Both the position numbers and the translations under genes were made by a program. 64,000 nt of DNA from Bolinopsis microptera (Eukaryota; Ctenophora; Tentaculata; Lobata; Bolinopsidae): contig NC_087075.1 of NCBI RefSeq assembly GCF_026151205.1, forward strand, positions 5,694,858 through 5,758,857, read 5' to 3'. The notes beneath the pieces are model-generated. The model ran no database searches. It was given only the letters and a program-made list of their open reading frames with translations, and was not told where the DNA came from. Positions 1 to 11,296 of the stretch are shown piece by piece (within the stretch, counting starts at the first letter, position 1; the number at the start of each line of letters is the position of its first letter).

Positions 1-1715
1 CTGAGGAGAATCAGGATGACCCAGGAGGAGGACCCAGGAGGAGGAGGAGGCGGAGGACTGAGGAGGATGACTGAGGAGGAGGAGGACTGAGGAGGAGGAG
101 GAGGAGGACTGAGAAGGAGGAGGAGGAGGACTGAGAAGGAGGAGGACTGATGAGAACTGAGGAGTTGGAGTTGGAGGACTAAATAGGAGGAGGAGGGGGA
201 TTGGGGGAGGACTGAGGAGGACTGAGGAGGAGGAGAACTAAGGAGAAATATGAGGAGGATGAGGACTGAGGAGGAGGAGGACTGAGGATGACTGAGGAGG
301 ATGGCTGAGGAGGATGACTGAGAGGGAGGAGGAGGAGTAAAACTGAGGAGGACTGAGGAGAAGGAGGATGAGGACTGAGGAGGACTGAAGAGGGGACTGA
401 GGAGGAGGAGGGGAGGCGGAGGAGGACGACTGATGAGGAATGATGAGGAGGGGAAGGAGGTGGATGAGGAGGATGAGGAGGACTAAGGGGAAGGAGGAGG
501 AGAAGGAGAAGGAGGACTGGTGAAGAGGATTGATGAGGAGGAGGAGGACTGATGTGGAGGAGGAGGACTGAGGAGGAGGAGGACTGAGGAGTAGGAGTAG
601 GAGGAGTACTAAGGAGGGGAGGAGGAAGAAGAGGAGGAAGAAGAGGGGAAGGAGGTGGATGAGGAGGATGAGGAGGACTAAGGAGGAGGAGGAGAAGAAG
701 GACTGGTGAAGAGGATTGATGAGGAGGAGAACTGATAAGGAGGAGGAGGAGGACTGAGGAGGAGGAGGACTGAGAAGTAGTAGTAGGAGGATGACTGAGG
801 AGGGGAGGAGGAAGAGGACTGAGGAGAATCAGGATGACCCAGGAGGAGGACCCAGGAAGAGGAGGAGGCGGAGGACTGAGGAGGATGACTGAGGAGGAGG
901 AGGAGGAGGAGGACTGAGAAGGAGGAGGACTGAGGAGAACTGAGGAGGAGGAGGAGGACTGAGGAGGAGGACTGAAGAGGGGGACTGAGGAGGAGGAGGG
1001 GTGGCGGAGGAGGACGACTGATGAGGAATGATGAGGAGGGGAAGGAGGTGGATGAGGAGGACTAAGGAGAAGGAGGAGGAGAAGGAGAAAGAGGACCGGT
1101 GAAGAGGATTGATGAGGAGGAGGAGGACTGATGAGGAGGAGGACTGTGGAGGAGGAGGACTGTGGAGGAGGAGGACTGTGTAGGAGGAGGACTGAGGAGT
1201 AGGAGTAGGAGGAGGACTGAGGAGGGGAGGAGGAAGAAGACTGAGGAGGATCAGGATGACCCAGGAGGAGGACCCAGGAGGAGGAGGATCAGGACTGAGG
1301 AGGAGGACTGAGAAGGAGGAGGACTGAGGAGAACTGAGGAGGAGGAGGAGGACTGAATAGGAGGAGGAGGGGGACTGGGGAAGGACTGAGGAGGAGGACT
1401 GAGAAGGACTGAGGAGGAGGACTGAGGAGGAGGAGGACTAAGGGGAAGGATGAGGAGGAGGACTGAGGACTGAAAAAGAAGAAGAGGATGATGAAAAGGA
1501 GGAGGACTGAGGAGGAGGACTGAGGAGGACTGAGGAGGATGGCTGAGGAGGAGGACTGAGGAGGAGGACTGAGAGGGAGGAGGAGAAGGAAGACTGAGGA
1601 GGAGAAGGACTGAAGAGGAGAAGGAGGAGGAGGACCCAGGAGGAGGACCCAGGAAGAGGACCCAGGAGGAGGAGGAGGAGGAGGAGGAAGAGGAGGTGGA
1701 GGAGGAAGAGGAGGA
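1..1715. repeat. Purine-rich GGA satellite block A
   Basis: Almost pure purine on the + strand, built from variants of GAGGAGGACTGAGGA. Higher-order repetition is visible: a segment starting CTGAGGAGAATCAGG at 1 recurs at 819, and a close variant starts at 1241. Long minus-strand frames rich in Ser, Pro and Leu are by-products of the (TCC)n complement and are not called genes. Homopurine/homopyrimidine mirror tracts of this kind can adopt triplex structures; that is known of such sequences and was not tested here. Confidence 0.95.
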
Positions 1716-1850
1716 AACATCTAAATGTTCTTTCCATTTTTGTTATTTTTTGTCCGTTTTTGTCCGTTTTTGTCCGCTCTATTTTTTGTCCGTTTTGAAA
1801 ATATAGGGTAGCGAACGGACAAAAAACATGAGCCCCCCCCCCCCCCCCAC
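1716..1850. repeat. TTTTTGTCCG spacer, copy 1
   Basis: About 135 bp ending block A. It holds several TTTTTGTCCG units, then a short arm pair (TTTTTTGTCCGTT ... AACGGACAAAAAA) that can form a hairpin, then a run of 16 C at 1833-1848. A close copy ends block B at 3005-3127, so block plus spacer is a compound tandem unit. Confidence 0.9.
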
Positions 1851-1859
1851 ATTAGCGGA

Positions 1860-3004
1860 CAAACATTTTGAGGACTGAAGAGTACTGAAGAGTACTGAAG
1901 AGTACTGAGGAGGATGGCTGAGAAGGATGGCTGAGGAGGATGGCTGAGGAGGATGACTGAGGAGGATGACTGAGGAGGATGACTGAGAGGGAGGAGAAGG
2001 ATCAGGAAGACCCAGGAGGAGGAGGAGGAGGAGGACCCATAAGGAGGACCTAGGAGGAGGAGGAGGAGAACTGAGGAGGATGACTGAGGAGGAGGAGGAC
2101 TCAGGAGGAGGACTGAGGAGGACTGAGAAGGAGGAGGACTGAGGAGGATGGCTGAGGAGGATGGCTGAGGAGGATGACTGAGAGGGAGGAGGAGGAGGAA
2201 GAGGAGGAAGAGGACTCAGGAGGAGGACTCAGAAGGAAGAGGAGGAGGACTCAGGAGGAGGACTCAGGAGGAGGACTTAGGAGAAATGAGAAGGAGGACT
2301 GAGGAGAACTGAGGAGGAGAAGGAGGAGGACTGAATAGGAGGAGGAGAAGGAGGGGGACTGGGAGAGGACTGGGGAGGAGGAGGACTGATGAGAAGGATG
2401 AGGAGGAGGACCCAGGAGGAGGAGGACTGAGGACCGAGGAGGAAGAGGAGGAGGACTGATGAGAAGGATGAGGAGGAGGACCCAGGAGGAGGAGGACTGA
2501 GGACCGAGGAGGAAGAGGAGGAGGATGAAGAGGAGGAGGAGGACCCAGGAGGAGGAGGACCCAGGAGGAGGAGGACTGAGGAGGACTGAGGAGGACTGAG
2601 GAGGACTGAGGAGGATGGCTGAGGAGGATGACTGAGAGGGAAGAGGAGGAGGAGGAGGAGGACTGAGGAGGACTGAGAAGGAGGAGGAGGAGGAGGAGGA
2701 CTGAATAGGAGGAGGAGGAGGGGGACTGGGGGAGGACTGAGGAGGAGGATGGAGGACTGAGGAGAAGGATGAGGAGGAGGACTGAGGACTGAGGAGGAAG
2801 AGGAGGACCCAGGAGGAGGACCCAGGAGGAGGACTCAGGAGGAGGAGGAGGACTGGGGAGGAGGAGGACTGTTGAGGACTGATGAGGAGGACTGAGGACG
2901 AGGAGGAGGAGTAGGAGGAGGACTGAGGAGGGGAGGAGGAAGAGGACTGAAGCTGAGGAAGATCAGGAAGACCCAGGGGGAGGAGGAGGAAGAGTAGGAG
3001 GAGG
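1860..3004. repeat. Purine-rich GGA satellite block B
   Basis: Second purine-rich array with the same building blocks as 1-1715. It contains a local ~70-bp direct duplication near 2385-2520 (GAGAAGGATGAGGAGGAGG ... repeated). Minus-strand open frames here are compositional artefacts. Confidence 0.93.
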
Positions 3005-3127
3005 AAGCATCTAAATGTTATTTCCATTTTTGTCCGTTTTTGTCCATTTTTGTCCGTTTTTGTCCGCTCTATTTTTTGTCCGTTTTGAAAATATAGGGTA
3101 CCGAACGGACAAAAAACATGATCCCCC
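3005..3127. repeat. TTTTTGTCCG spacer, copy 2
   Basis: Near-copy of 1716-1850, with the same TTTTTGTCCG units and the same CGGACAAAAAACATGA end. It differs in a few bases and lacks the 16-C run. Confidence 0.9.
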
Positions 3128-3173
3128 TATAACAGCAAAAATTGAACATTTTATTTAGCAATTTAGGTGTCCA

Positions 3174-3255
3174 TTAATGTCCGCCTATGTCCGCCTATGT
3201 CCGTCTATGTCCGCCTATGTCCGTCTATGTCCGCCTATGTCCGCCTATGTCCTGT
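3174..3255. repeat. 10-bp minisatellite, TGTCCGCCTA
   Basis: About eight tandem copies of TGTCCGCCTA/TGTCCGTCTA. The TGTCCG core is shared with the spacers upstream and with the ends of the 10.3-kb transposon downstream. Confidence 0.92.
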
Positions 3256-3299
3256 CCTTTTTGGATTCTATGAGACAAGCGGACATAGACGGACGTGAC

Positions 3300-3420
3300 A
3301 CCCCCCCCACATGGCAGGGACCGAACCTTGCATATGACAGGGACCGAACCTGCAACTTGTAGAGTACAAAAGGTGCAAGCTACAACAACATTACCACCAG
3401 TCGAGTGCAGGTTTGACAAC
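3300..3420 (-). repeat. Possible tRNA-like SINE fragment
   Basis: On the minus strand there are two close copies of GGTTCGGTCCC (complement of 3316-3326 and 3341-3351), which resembles a Pol III B box (GGTTCGANTCC). Upstream is a GTAGCTTGCACC-like stretch that could be a decayed A-box side. No complete cloverleaf could be drawn, so this is only a suggestion of a tRNA-derived SINE remnant. Confidence 0.25.
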
Positions 3421-3723
3421 GAAAATGACGAATCAAATTAAATAAAATAGTAACAAATTTCTTGGTGTAGTTGTTTTATGAAATGAAATGAAATGAAATG
3501 AAATAAAGCATTTGTATCCCGCTTATATCAACAATCCAAATAAAAATAAAGATTGCCGATGTCAAAGCAGCTGGCCTATGAATATACCCCAAACTAAGAT
3601 ATTCAGTTAATGAGTATGATATAAAAATCCAAAACTAAATTACTTATTGACATTAAAAGTTAGCATAGCAACGGTAAAAAAACAACTTAAGGATGTATAT
3701 CATCAAACATTATTATAAATCGT
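3421..3723. other. AT-rich DNA without recognised gene
   Basis: Contains a short (ATGAA)n run at about 3478-3503 and otherwise AT-rich unique-looking sequence. It probably lies downstream of the LINE ORF1 remnant at 3724-4597. No gene or RNA is supported. Confidence 0.6.
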
Positions 3724-4597
3724 TCACTCCACTATCTTGTCCTCACAACAAATTTTACCACTTCTGATATAATAATGTTTATCTGTGTCTTCTTTGGCAA
3801 TCTGTTTCATCTCTAAGACCAACTGCTGATGGATAGTTCGTTCCTCAGGTGATCAGGTCCGGAGAAATGAAAACAGTTTTATGACGTGAAATCAGTCTCA
3901 GTTCTTTGGCTTTCACTAATATCTGATGGACTGTACTTGAGTTTTCAAAAGAAACTTTAACTGGTCTAATCTTTTCAGCTGACTTCTTCCCAACCCGGAC
4001 AGCTTCGAAGTGTGGCTTTTCTTCAATCTGCTGAAACATCTCGCCAACTTCATGATTCAGATTCTCTTCACTAGTCTCCTCGAAACCAAATATTAACACA
4101 TTCTTAGTTCGATCCTCTTCTGATATAACATTCTGTACAACCTTTTTCAAGCTCTCTTCTGTGAGTACAGGTGCGGCTTTCGAAACAGCTTGACTGAATG
4201 TGATTATCCCAGCTTGAACAGTGTCCTGGACGGTGGTCTTGACGGTGGAGTGCACGGATTCCAATTGCTTCGATTTGCTTTCCAGAAGTTCAGCCTGCAG
4301 CTTGATAACAGTACTTTGCGATCGGATAAGCTCGCTCTTCAACTCCTCCATATCTTTCTTGATATCCAGAAACGTTTCTACATGATCACTGGTAGTCCGA
4401 TACGCATTATACAAATGTTTGACTAAAACTGCCTTCACTGGCTTTTTGAACGTTTCAGCTGAAAACTCATTTTCATGGTCACAGCCCATAGCTTCCGAGA
4501 GTTTAGTAACCCAAGAGTTATAGACCTGATGGTTATCGGTAATGCAGGAAGAGTAATTTGACAATCTTTGAAGAATATCCATTTCCTCATCATCCAT
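3724..4597 (-). pseudogene. LINE ORF1-like protein, one frameshift
   Basis: Minus-strand reading frame from the ATG at 4595-4597 (MDDEEMDILQ...), roughly 290 residues in all. A central stretch predicted as coiled coil by eye (about residues 70-140) is followed by EEDRTKNVLIFGFEE and a region ending VFISPDL. This arrangement is common in ORF1-like proteins next to CR1/jockey-type LINE reverse transcriptases in invertebrates; its nucleic-acid chaperone role is inferred from that family. The frame stops at 3845, but a one-base shift near 3852 lets the family-typical C-terminus (SPEER... to CEDKIVE) continue to a stop at 3724-3726. No ORF2 follows, so this is a dead fragment. Pieces of the same ORF1 family sit inside the TIRs of the transposon at 7850-18179. 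Confidence 0.75.
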
Positions 4598-5952
4598 CGT
4601 GTACTTGTACTTGTATAAAGTAAAAACACAGTACCCGCACAATGGCAGTTATAATGTAGCGATAAAATAGAGATAAGAGAGCTAGATTATCAACACGTAA
4701 CAAAAACTGCACATTATGCATTATATATAATAAAATGTTTCAAACAGTATACACAAGTAAAACAAAATTTTAAGTAAAACAAAATTTAAGTTTTATTGCC
4801 ATTACAATGAATAATGAATAATAATAATAATAATTTTTAACTCGTATATTGGGTAGACTGTGTATTTGTTATGTATTTTATATTATACAGTTTTGTGTAC
4901 ATGTAATTATTGTTATTTACTGGACTAAGGGGTGTACATGTGTTGGAGTTTTTCTCTTATTTTTCTTCTCTTGCTCTGCATGCCCTGATTCTTGTATAAA
5001 CATGATGTTTGTTATATTGTATATTCTAGTATTGATTTTGGTATTTTGTGGGTCAGATTCAGCAATACCCAATGGGTACTTGCTGAATCACTGTTTTATA
5101 CACTCCGTAACCAGTTCCTGTGTTCCGTCCCTTGCCCTGCAAGCCCTGTTTCTTGATTATACAGCATTTATTTATCGTGTATTACACTGCAGTATGTAAT
5201 AAACATTTGTAGTAGTGTAGGATTGTTTGAATTTCTTTTTGCTAGGTTTTATAATATTTATTTGTATAATTTGTGATGGTTTCTCCCGGTTTTCTTCTCT
5301 TGCGTAGCAAGCCCTGTCTCTTGTAAAAACAACCTCGAAAGATTTGTAGATACACATAGTCTCTACACCTTTACCCTCTGGTCCCTAGGGTCAGCTGATC
5401 CCGGGCCAGAGGAAAACTACCGACTGCCAAGGTTTGACGCCTAGGCAGTCGAGACCTCTTATTGAGACCCTTTATAATAATAATTCTATACAGTTACATA
5501 ATTGAAAAAATTATGGCCCCTTATTGTGGGCAGAGTATGTGTCTTTATTGAATTGTCCTGATATAAACTTTATAAACTTATCTAAGTGACTGCATTAAAA
5601 TAATTTAAGGTGAGTTCTCTTAAAACTTTAAGACAATAGGAATAAATACTAGGACCTAATAAAATCAAAACAAAATGCAGCCTAATTTGTTGTTGAGCTT
5701 TCTCTTCTCCTACGGTTGACTAGAGGAACCATCTTTGGCGAGTATTAGGAACTTAGACCATTACAAATACCGTACTGTTAGTTTGCAAGGCATGTGGACT
5801 AAGTGGGTCGAGAGTACTCGACTTGAAAGTGGGTGTTGAGAATCCTCAACAATACTAAAGATAATGATATTCAGAAGATGAGGCAGTAGAGTGAGTAGTA
5901 GAGGCTGAAGAAGAATAAATGTCACAAGAGATGAGCACTATAATAATCATCT
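4598..5952. other. Intergenic/repeat-derived DNA with a three-copy motif
   Basis: No gene recognised. A degenerate motif around GCAAGCCCTGTYTCTTG occurs three times about 160 bp apart (near 4979, 5139 and 5307), suggesting an old tandem repeat. Sequence near 5371-5490 (paired CCTCTGG / CCAGAGG arms, then ATAATAATAAT) looks like the 3' end of a non-LTR element, but this is low-confidence. An open frame of 116 codons at 4849-5199 has no recognisable domain. Confidence 0.4.
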
Positions 5953-6507
5953 TCATGATAGTTCACCAATGGCAATTTGTGCTAGAGAGCGGAAGGCAGT
6001 GATGCTGTTATCACTATCATCTCTTAAGATAGACCATGATGGTTGGTCATTAAAGGAATGTTCCTGCAGGGTTTCCCAGTAAGAGCAGCTGCACAGTGGA
6101 CAGTAGAAGAGTCTGTGATAATTGGTGTCCAATACCTTACAATTTGGACACTGAGGGTCGCAGTTGTTGGCTACCCTTGCCTGGAAGGCTGCAAAGGTGA
6201 TGTCATGGTCATGTAGGAGAGACATAACCTTAGTATCCGTGTTTCTGCTTGAGTAGCGAGGAAATAATCGTTTGCTCCTTTCATCAATGTTATCCAGTAT
6301 CTGACCCTCACTTTGATCTATTCTCATGAAGCGGATTATTTCTTCTTTTGAGTAGCTGACAACATCGTTCTGGACACTAGCCAGAAGGTCTATTTTGCTT
6401 CTGTTTAGTTCTTTGGACCCAGTTTTCCACGTTAGAATGAATAATGATATCATGATGAATATAAGTAGACATCCGATAATAAACTTGTTACATCCAGTAC
6501 AACCCAA
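5953..6507 (-). pseudogene. Possible LINE ORF2 C-terminal remnant
   Basis: A 184-codon minus-strand frame. Its second half has a zinc-binding-like pattern (CPNCKVLDTNYHRLFYCPLC), resembling the Cys/His knuckle found after the reverse transcriptase in some LINE ORF2 proteins. The first ~35 residues are hydrophobic (one possible membrane helix, FIIGCLLIFIMISLFIL) and probably unrelated. No reverse transcriptase motifs lie upstream, so a decayed LINE tail is more likely than a host gene. A small membrane protein with a Cys/His knuckle is the alternative. Confidence 0.35.
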
Positions 6508-6589
6508 GATGTCAGCCGACTAACAAAAATAAAGAAAACTAGCATGTTCATAGTTTTTCTAACGAGCATACTTAAGCTGTACGGAAATA

Positions 6590-6696
6590 GTTCACATAGC
6601 CATGTGTCTACGCGTACTGCGTGACGCGCTTGTTTCACAAGTAGATCTTTTGCCGCCTTCGGCGGTCGCGCGCTACTGCAAGCGAGAGGGCCCTGG
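6590..6696 (+). repeat. Hairpin-bearing dispersed repeat, copy 1
   Basis: About 105 bp closely matching the reverse complement of 36962-37076. It includes perfect small hairpins with TTC loops: CTTGT-TTC-ACAAG (6629-6641) and CCGCC-TTC-GGCGG (6653-6665). It is GC-rich in an AT-rich setting. The other copy lies inside the MITE at 36842-37344. Confidence 0.8.
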
Positions 6697-7700
6697 TTAA
6701 AGCAACGGAATTAGCTTTAATTCTACGTCATATTAAAAACTTTACATCATTTTTGAGATACTTGGAGGACTTCGCCGCTTCGACGCGCGTTGCTTCGCAG
6801 AGCAACGATCTCGACGGATTGACATCGTCAATCAATTGAGATACAAAAATAAATTTTAAAATAAATAACTCTTTTGCTGCTTAGGCGCGCTGAAAACAGC
6901 CCAGAAAAACTTACCGGCTGGCCGTGGTACTAGAGGTGTTGTTTTTCGATTGCACGTGTGTCAGCGCGCGTGACGTCACGTTCACTGCATTATCGCTCGC
7001 GTGAATTACAATCTGGAGTCATGACAACGACATTACTTCTTGACCATTGTTAATGATCAAGCCCGGCGCGCGCTACTTCGTAGCACTTGCCATGTAACAT
7101 CCGTCAACATAACTTCGCAAAGTTTAAAATGTAAAAGCTGCGATCTTAATTTATTTACAATGTACAATTTAGCCCAAAATCAAACGTTTCGCGATAATTC
7201 AAAATCTACATTGTTTTGAATTTGGCTCCTGTACTGGTATGGGGAGCCTACTTTAGTTTTACGAGACGGACATTTTGTTGAAAACCAAACGTTTCTATCT
7301 CTTTTACTTCCGAAGTTAGGCCCCTAACGGTAACAGGTAAGGTTTCCTGGAATCGTGTTTTCCAAAATTTTTCCTTTCCGAGATAAGTACCCATTTTATA
7401 ATTCATATACCTTATCTAAGTTTGAATATTGTCACTCCGCAAGCGTTTTTGCCAAATTTTCGACGCGCACTACGCGCAAAAGCAAAAAGCAATTAATTGT
7501 TAATAATTGTCCAATTAATGGTTAGGTTTCAAAACGCATAGCAAAAAACATAAATACGTCTTTTTAATTTTGCCCGTATAGTAAGAGCCTCTATTAAAAA
7601 AGGGTTCAACCCGATTTTCTTGTGAAATTTGATTTCGAGATAACATTTTACCAATGGCAATAAACTTAGGCGCGGCATGTGACCGAACTTTTGAGGGGGT
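6697..7700. other. GC-patchy DNA rich in small palindromes
   Basis: No gene recognised. Several GC-rich patches with short inverted repeats interrupt AT-rich sequence, for example GCTAC-TTC-GTAGC near 7072 and GTTGCT/AGAGCAAC near 6788. Open frames here are short and featureless. Confidence 0.6.
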
Positions 7701-7819
7701 TCCGGACACCGGTGTCCGGATGCCTTGTCATACGTTGTATGACCCGCCGCGCACGAAGTGCGCGGCTCCCCCTTTATCGTCAGGACGATACAGTCGTTTC
7801 ACCATAGTGAAACGACTGT
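7701..7819. repeat. Array of five consecutive perfect hairpins
   Basis: In 119 bp there are five back-to-back inverted repeats: a 20-bp perfect palindrome TCCGGACACCGGTGTCCGGA (7701-7720); GTCATAC-GTT-GTATGAC (7727-7743); GCCGCGCAC-GAA-GTGCGCGGC (7746-7766); TATCGTC-AG-GACGATA (7775-7790); and a 13-bp stem with a CATA loop (7790-7819, sharing base 7790). The 10.3-kb transposon inserted just downstream, and hairpin-like sequence (GATCGG-T-CCGATC) continues past its far end near 18203, so the host sequence was already palindrome-rich. Confidence 0.93.
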
Positions 7820-8699
7820 GGGGGTCGCAACGTGATACAACGGATGCCCTAGTGTGGTTGGTTTTATCCGATTTTTTTAGATTTTTATGGAGGTTGTACC
7901 ATTGTAAAACTTACATTGTGACAGTATAGATGGCGAAAAATTTTTGAAAATGGTCCTAACACAGCTTTGATCATAACAATAACATTGGGTGAATAGATTG
8001 GGTGAACAAACTATGAAGCAGGCAATTATATGTGCTCATCCATCATTCTGCATATGTAAGCTCAGTAGTTTAATTGCTGATTCATACTCAATGGTGAATC
8101 GATAGAATTCATGTGTCGGAGATCTCGTGAGAACACCTTTTAATAATTATAGCCCTCAGGATCGCATTATCCCGATCCGGCCGTAATGTGTATTGAGGTA
8201 TGCACTAATTGTAGTGGTGAACGGTTGCAGCTCAGGCTATGTTTCAGTATAACTGTATATCAGAGATCGCAGTATATTTACATTCTACTCGGATTGCAGA
8301 TTGAAATATTTTCCTGTTGGAACCATGACACATGCAGGGGAATACCAAAATATTAATTGTAGTTGTACAACTAATATGATCAATAATTAATAACGGCAAC
8401 GCTAATTTGTCCTTATTGGACTTTATTTTTACGGACATAAGTTAATAGTTGCTGCAAATGCCAAATGCTACAACTACAAGTTAAGCCCTATAAGCGTTCA
8501 TTTTAATGTCCGTTCGATTTAATTTTAATATCCGTTCGAATATTGGCGGACGTTTTAAATTGTAATTAAATAGACCATTGAGCGGTCGCGTTTATTTTAA
8601 TGTCCGCTCAAAATTATTCCCGTTCACATTATTTCCGGTTGCAGTACGGGTAAAATAACGTCCGAATAAAGCTATCCGATAAGCTCAGGCAGAGCTTTC

Positions 8700-9105
8700 G
8701 GACTGCGTAAAACTAAACAACTTGAAACGTTGAAGAACGCCGTTAAGACATCTGTTGTTAACTCACCTAAAACACAAACATACGTCATACAGTCCAATGG
8801 CGAAGAATTCACAGCCAACTGAGCAAGTCATAAGCTCGGAAACGCTCAAAAGCGTAGTAAAACGTGTTGTCGAGGAAGAGGACCGCAGTCTAGTCGCAAC
8901 GTCATTGTATTTGGTCTGTTACAAGGGAGCGAGATATATAGAGAACTTATTGACACAGTTAGCGTGATTTTCCAAAACATTGGACAGAAACCGAAGATTG
9001 TTGAAGCGTGCAAAATTGCCAGAAAATCTAAGGACAATTTAGTTACAGCATCATTAATAAATGAGCAATTACGTTATTCGTTTAAGTTATTGCAAAATAT
9101 TTGAT
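8700..9105 (+). pseudogene. LINE ORF1 fragment captured in left TIR, copy 1
   Basis: Frame-broken stretch matching the middle of the ORF1-like protein at 3724-4597: ETLKSVVKRVVEEEDRS, then further sequence in another frame. It extends past the point where copy 2 is cut by the microsatellite, to SFKLLQNI then stop. It has no coding role here and is carried as TIR sequence. Confidence 0.7.
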
Positions 9106-9639
9106 TCCAATAAATAAAATCCGCCTTGTGCCGCGTGCGCTAATTTACTAATTCTGTACTCGCCTGCGTACACTGTACTGTACAGTGTACAGCAGGAGCA
9201 GGCCTGCAGGCATCATGCTACATGCGATTTTACAAATAATGTTCGACTTCAATTTAGACTTTCAGTTGTTGTAGTTGTACTGTATACTAATTGTGTCGGT
9301 TTATATATTTACCAGGCGGCGCTCAAATTGCATGATCAATAACGCTAATTTGTCCTTATTGGACTTTATTTTTACGGACATAAGTTAATAGTTGCAAATG
9401 CCAGATGCTACAAGTTAAGCACTAGCGTTCATTTTAATGTCCGTTTATTTTAATATCCGTTCGAATTTTGGCGGACGTTTTAAATTGTTAGTAAATAGAG
9501 CATTAAGCGGTCACGTTTATTTTAATGTCCTCTCAAAATTATGGCTACGCCCGTTCACATTATTTCCGGTTGCGGTACGGGTAAAATAACGTCCGAATAA
9601 AGCTATCCGATAAACTCAGGCAGAGCTTTCGGACTGTAA

Positions 9640-10002
9640 AACTGGACAACTTGAAATGTTGAAGAACGCCGTTAAGACATCTGTTGTTGACTCACCTAAA
9701 ACACAAACATACAGTTCAATGGCGAAGAATTCACAGCCAAAGCTGAGCAAGTCATAAGCTTGGAAACGCTCAAAAGCGTAGTAAAACGTGTTGTTGAGGA
9801 AGAGGACCGCAGTCGCAACGTCATTGTATTTGGTCCGTCACAAGGGAGCGAGATATATAGAGAACTTATTGACACAGTTAGCGAGATTTTTCAAAACATT
9901 GGACAGAAACCGAAGATTGTTGAAGCGTGCAGAATTGCCACGAAATCTAAGGACAATTCAGTTACAGCATCATTAATAAGTGAGCTTACGTTATTCGTTT
10001 AA
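9640..10002 (+). pseudogene. LINE ORF1 fragment captured in left TIR, copy 2
   Basis: Open segment of 80 codons (9760-10002), METLKSVVKRVVEEEDRSRN then VIVFGPSQGSE, related to the EEDRTKNVLIFG region of the ORF1 remnant at 3724-4597. The frame runs into the (CTGT)n array right after CGTTTAAG. Copy 1 continues with other sequence at that point, so the array arose at or beside that site. Confidence 0.75.
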
Positions 10003-10513
<511 letters not shown>

Positions 10514-11296
10514 AATTTCCGAGCGGCTTAATTAAGAAAACGGTAAGAGTTACGGCAGTCTCTATATTTACTAGGCGTTTTTAATGCTAAATGTGTTTCA
10601 CTTTCAGTGTTTCATAGGTAATGAAACATATTAACATAATATTAATATTATGAATTGGGTCATGCCATGTGAATTTTATATGCTAATCTGCATTCATCAC
10701 GCTTTTTATACTAATAAATTATTCTTATGTAATGAGTAAGCACGAGAATTTACCTATGATACTAATACTAATAATAATAATAATTAGAACCCATAGATTT
10801 ATTTTTTCTGGCATTACCATTTAGTGACAAAATTCGTGCTACCCAGGGTCTGCAGGCCACCTGGCCACCCATGATGGGGTGTCATAATCATGTATTTGTA
10901 ACTTGCGGTGGATCGAACAAGTAGCTTCAAAACTATTTGGACTGTAATACTAATATGTAATAGCCCCTAAGCTTATTAAACAACATAACTCATGATGCTA
11001 ATTTGCTCAAAAGACACTTTTAACACATTTCTCAAGGTAACTTCATGATAGCTATTAGAGCCTCAGACGTGTTACCGAAGCTCTAATGTTCTACAAAAAA
11101 ATGTATAATCATGTTTTTGGCTAATACTATGACAAAATTAAAAACTACTCTTTTCGTAATTCATTTATTTGCAAAACTTTGATTATCAGAACAGTATTTC
11201 AATAATAATAGTAATACTATTTTCCAAAAGTGCTTATCTATCAAAAGTTTATTAACATCTACTTTCAGTTTATAGATTACACTAATCTTAAGTCTA

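Noticed and set aside
1289-3027. Minus-strand frames rich in Ser, Pro and Leu
   Set aside because: They are translations of (TCC)n-type repeats; several overlapping frames look alike and no domain or splice structure is present.
8244-8438. 64-codon frame conserved at 17591-17785
   Set aside because: Conservation is explained by the TIRs of one transposon; no start context or domain supports a gene.
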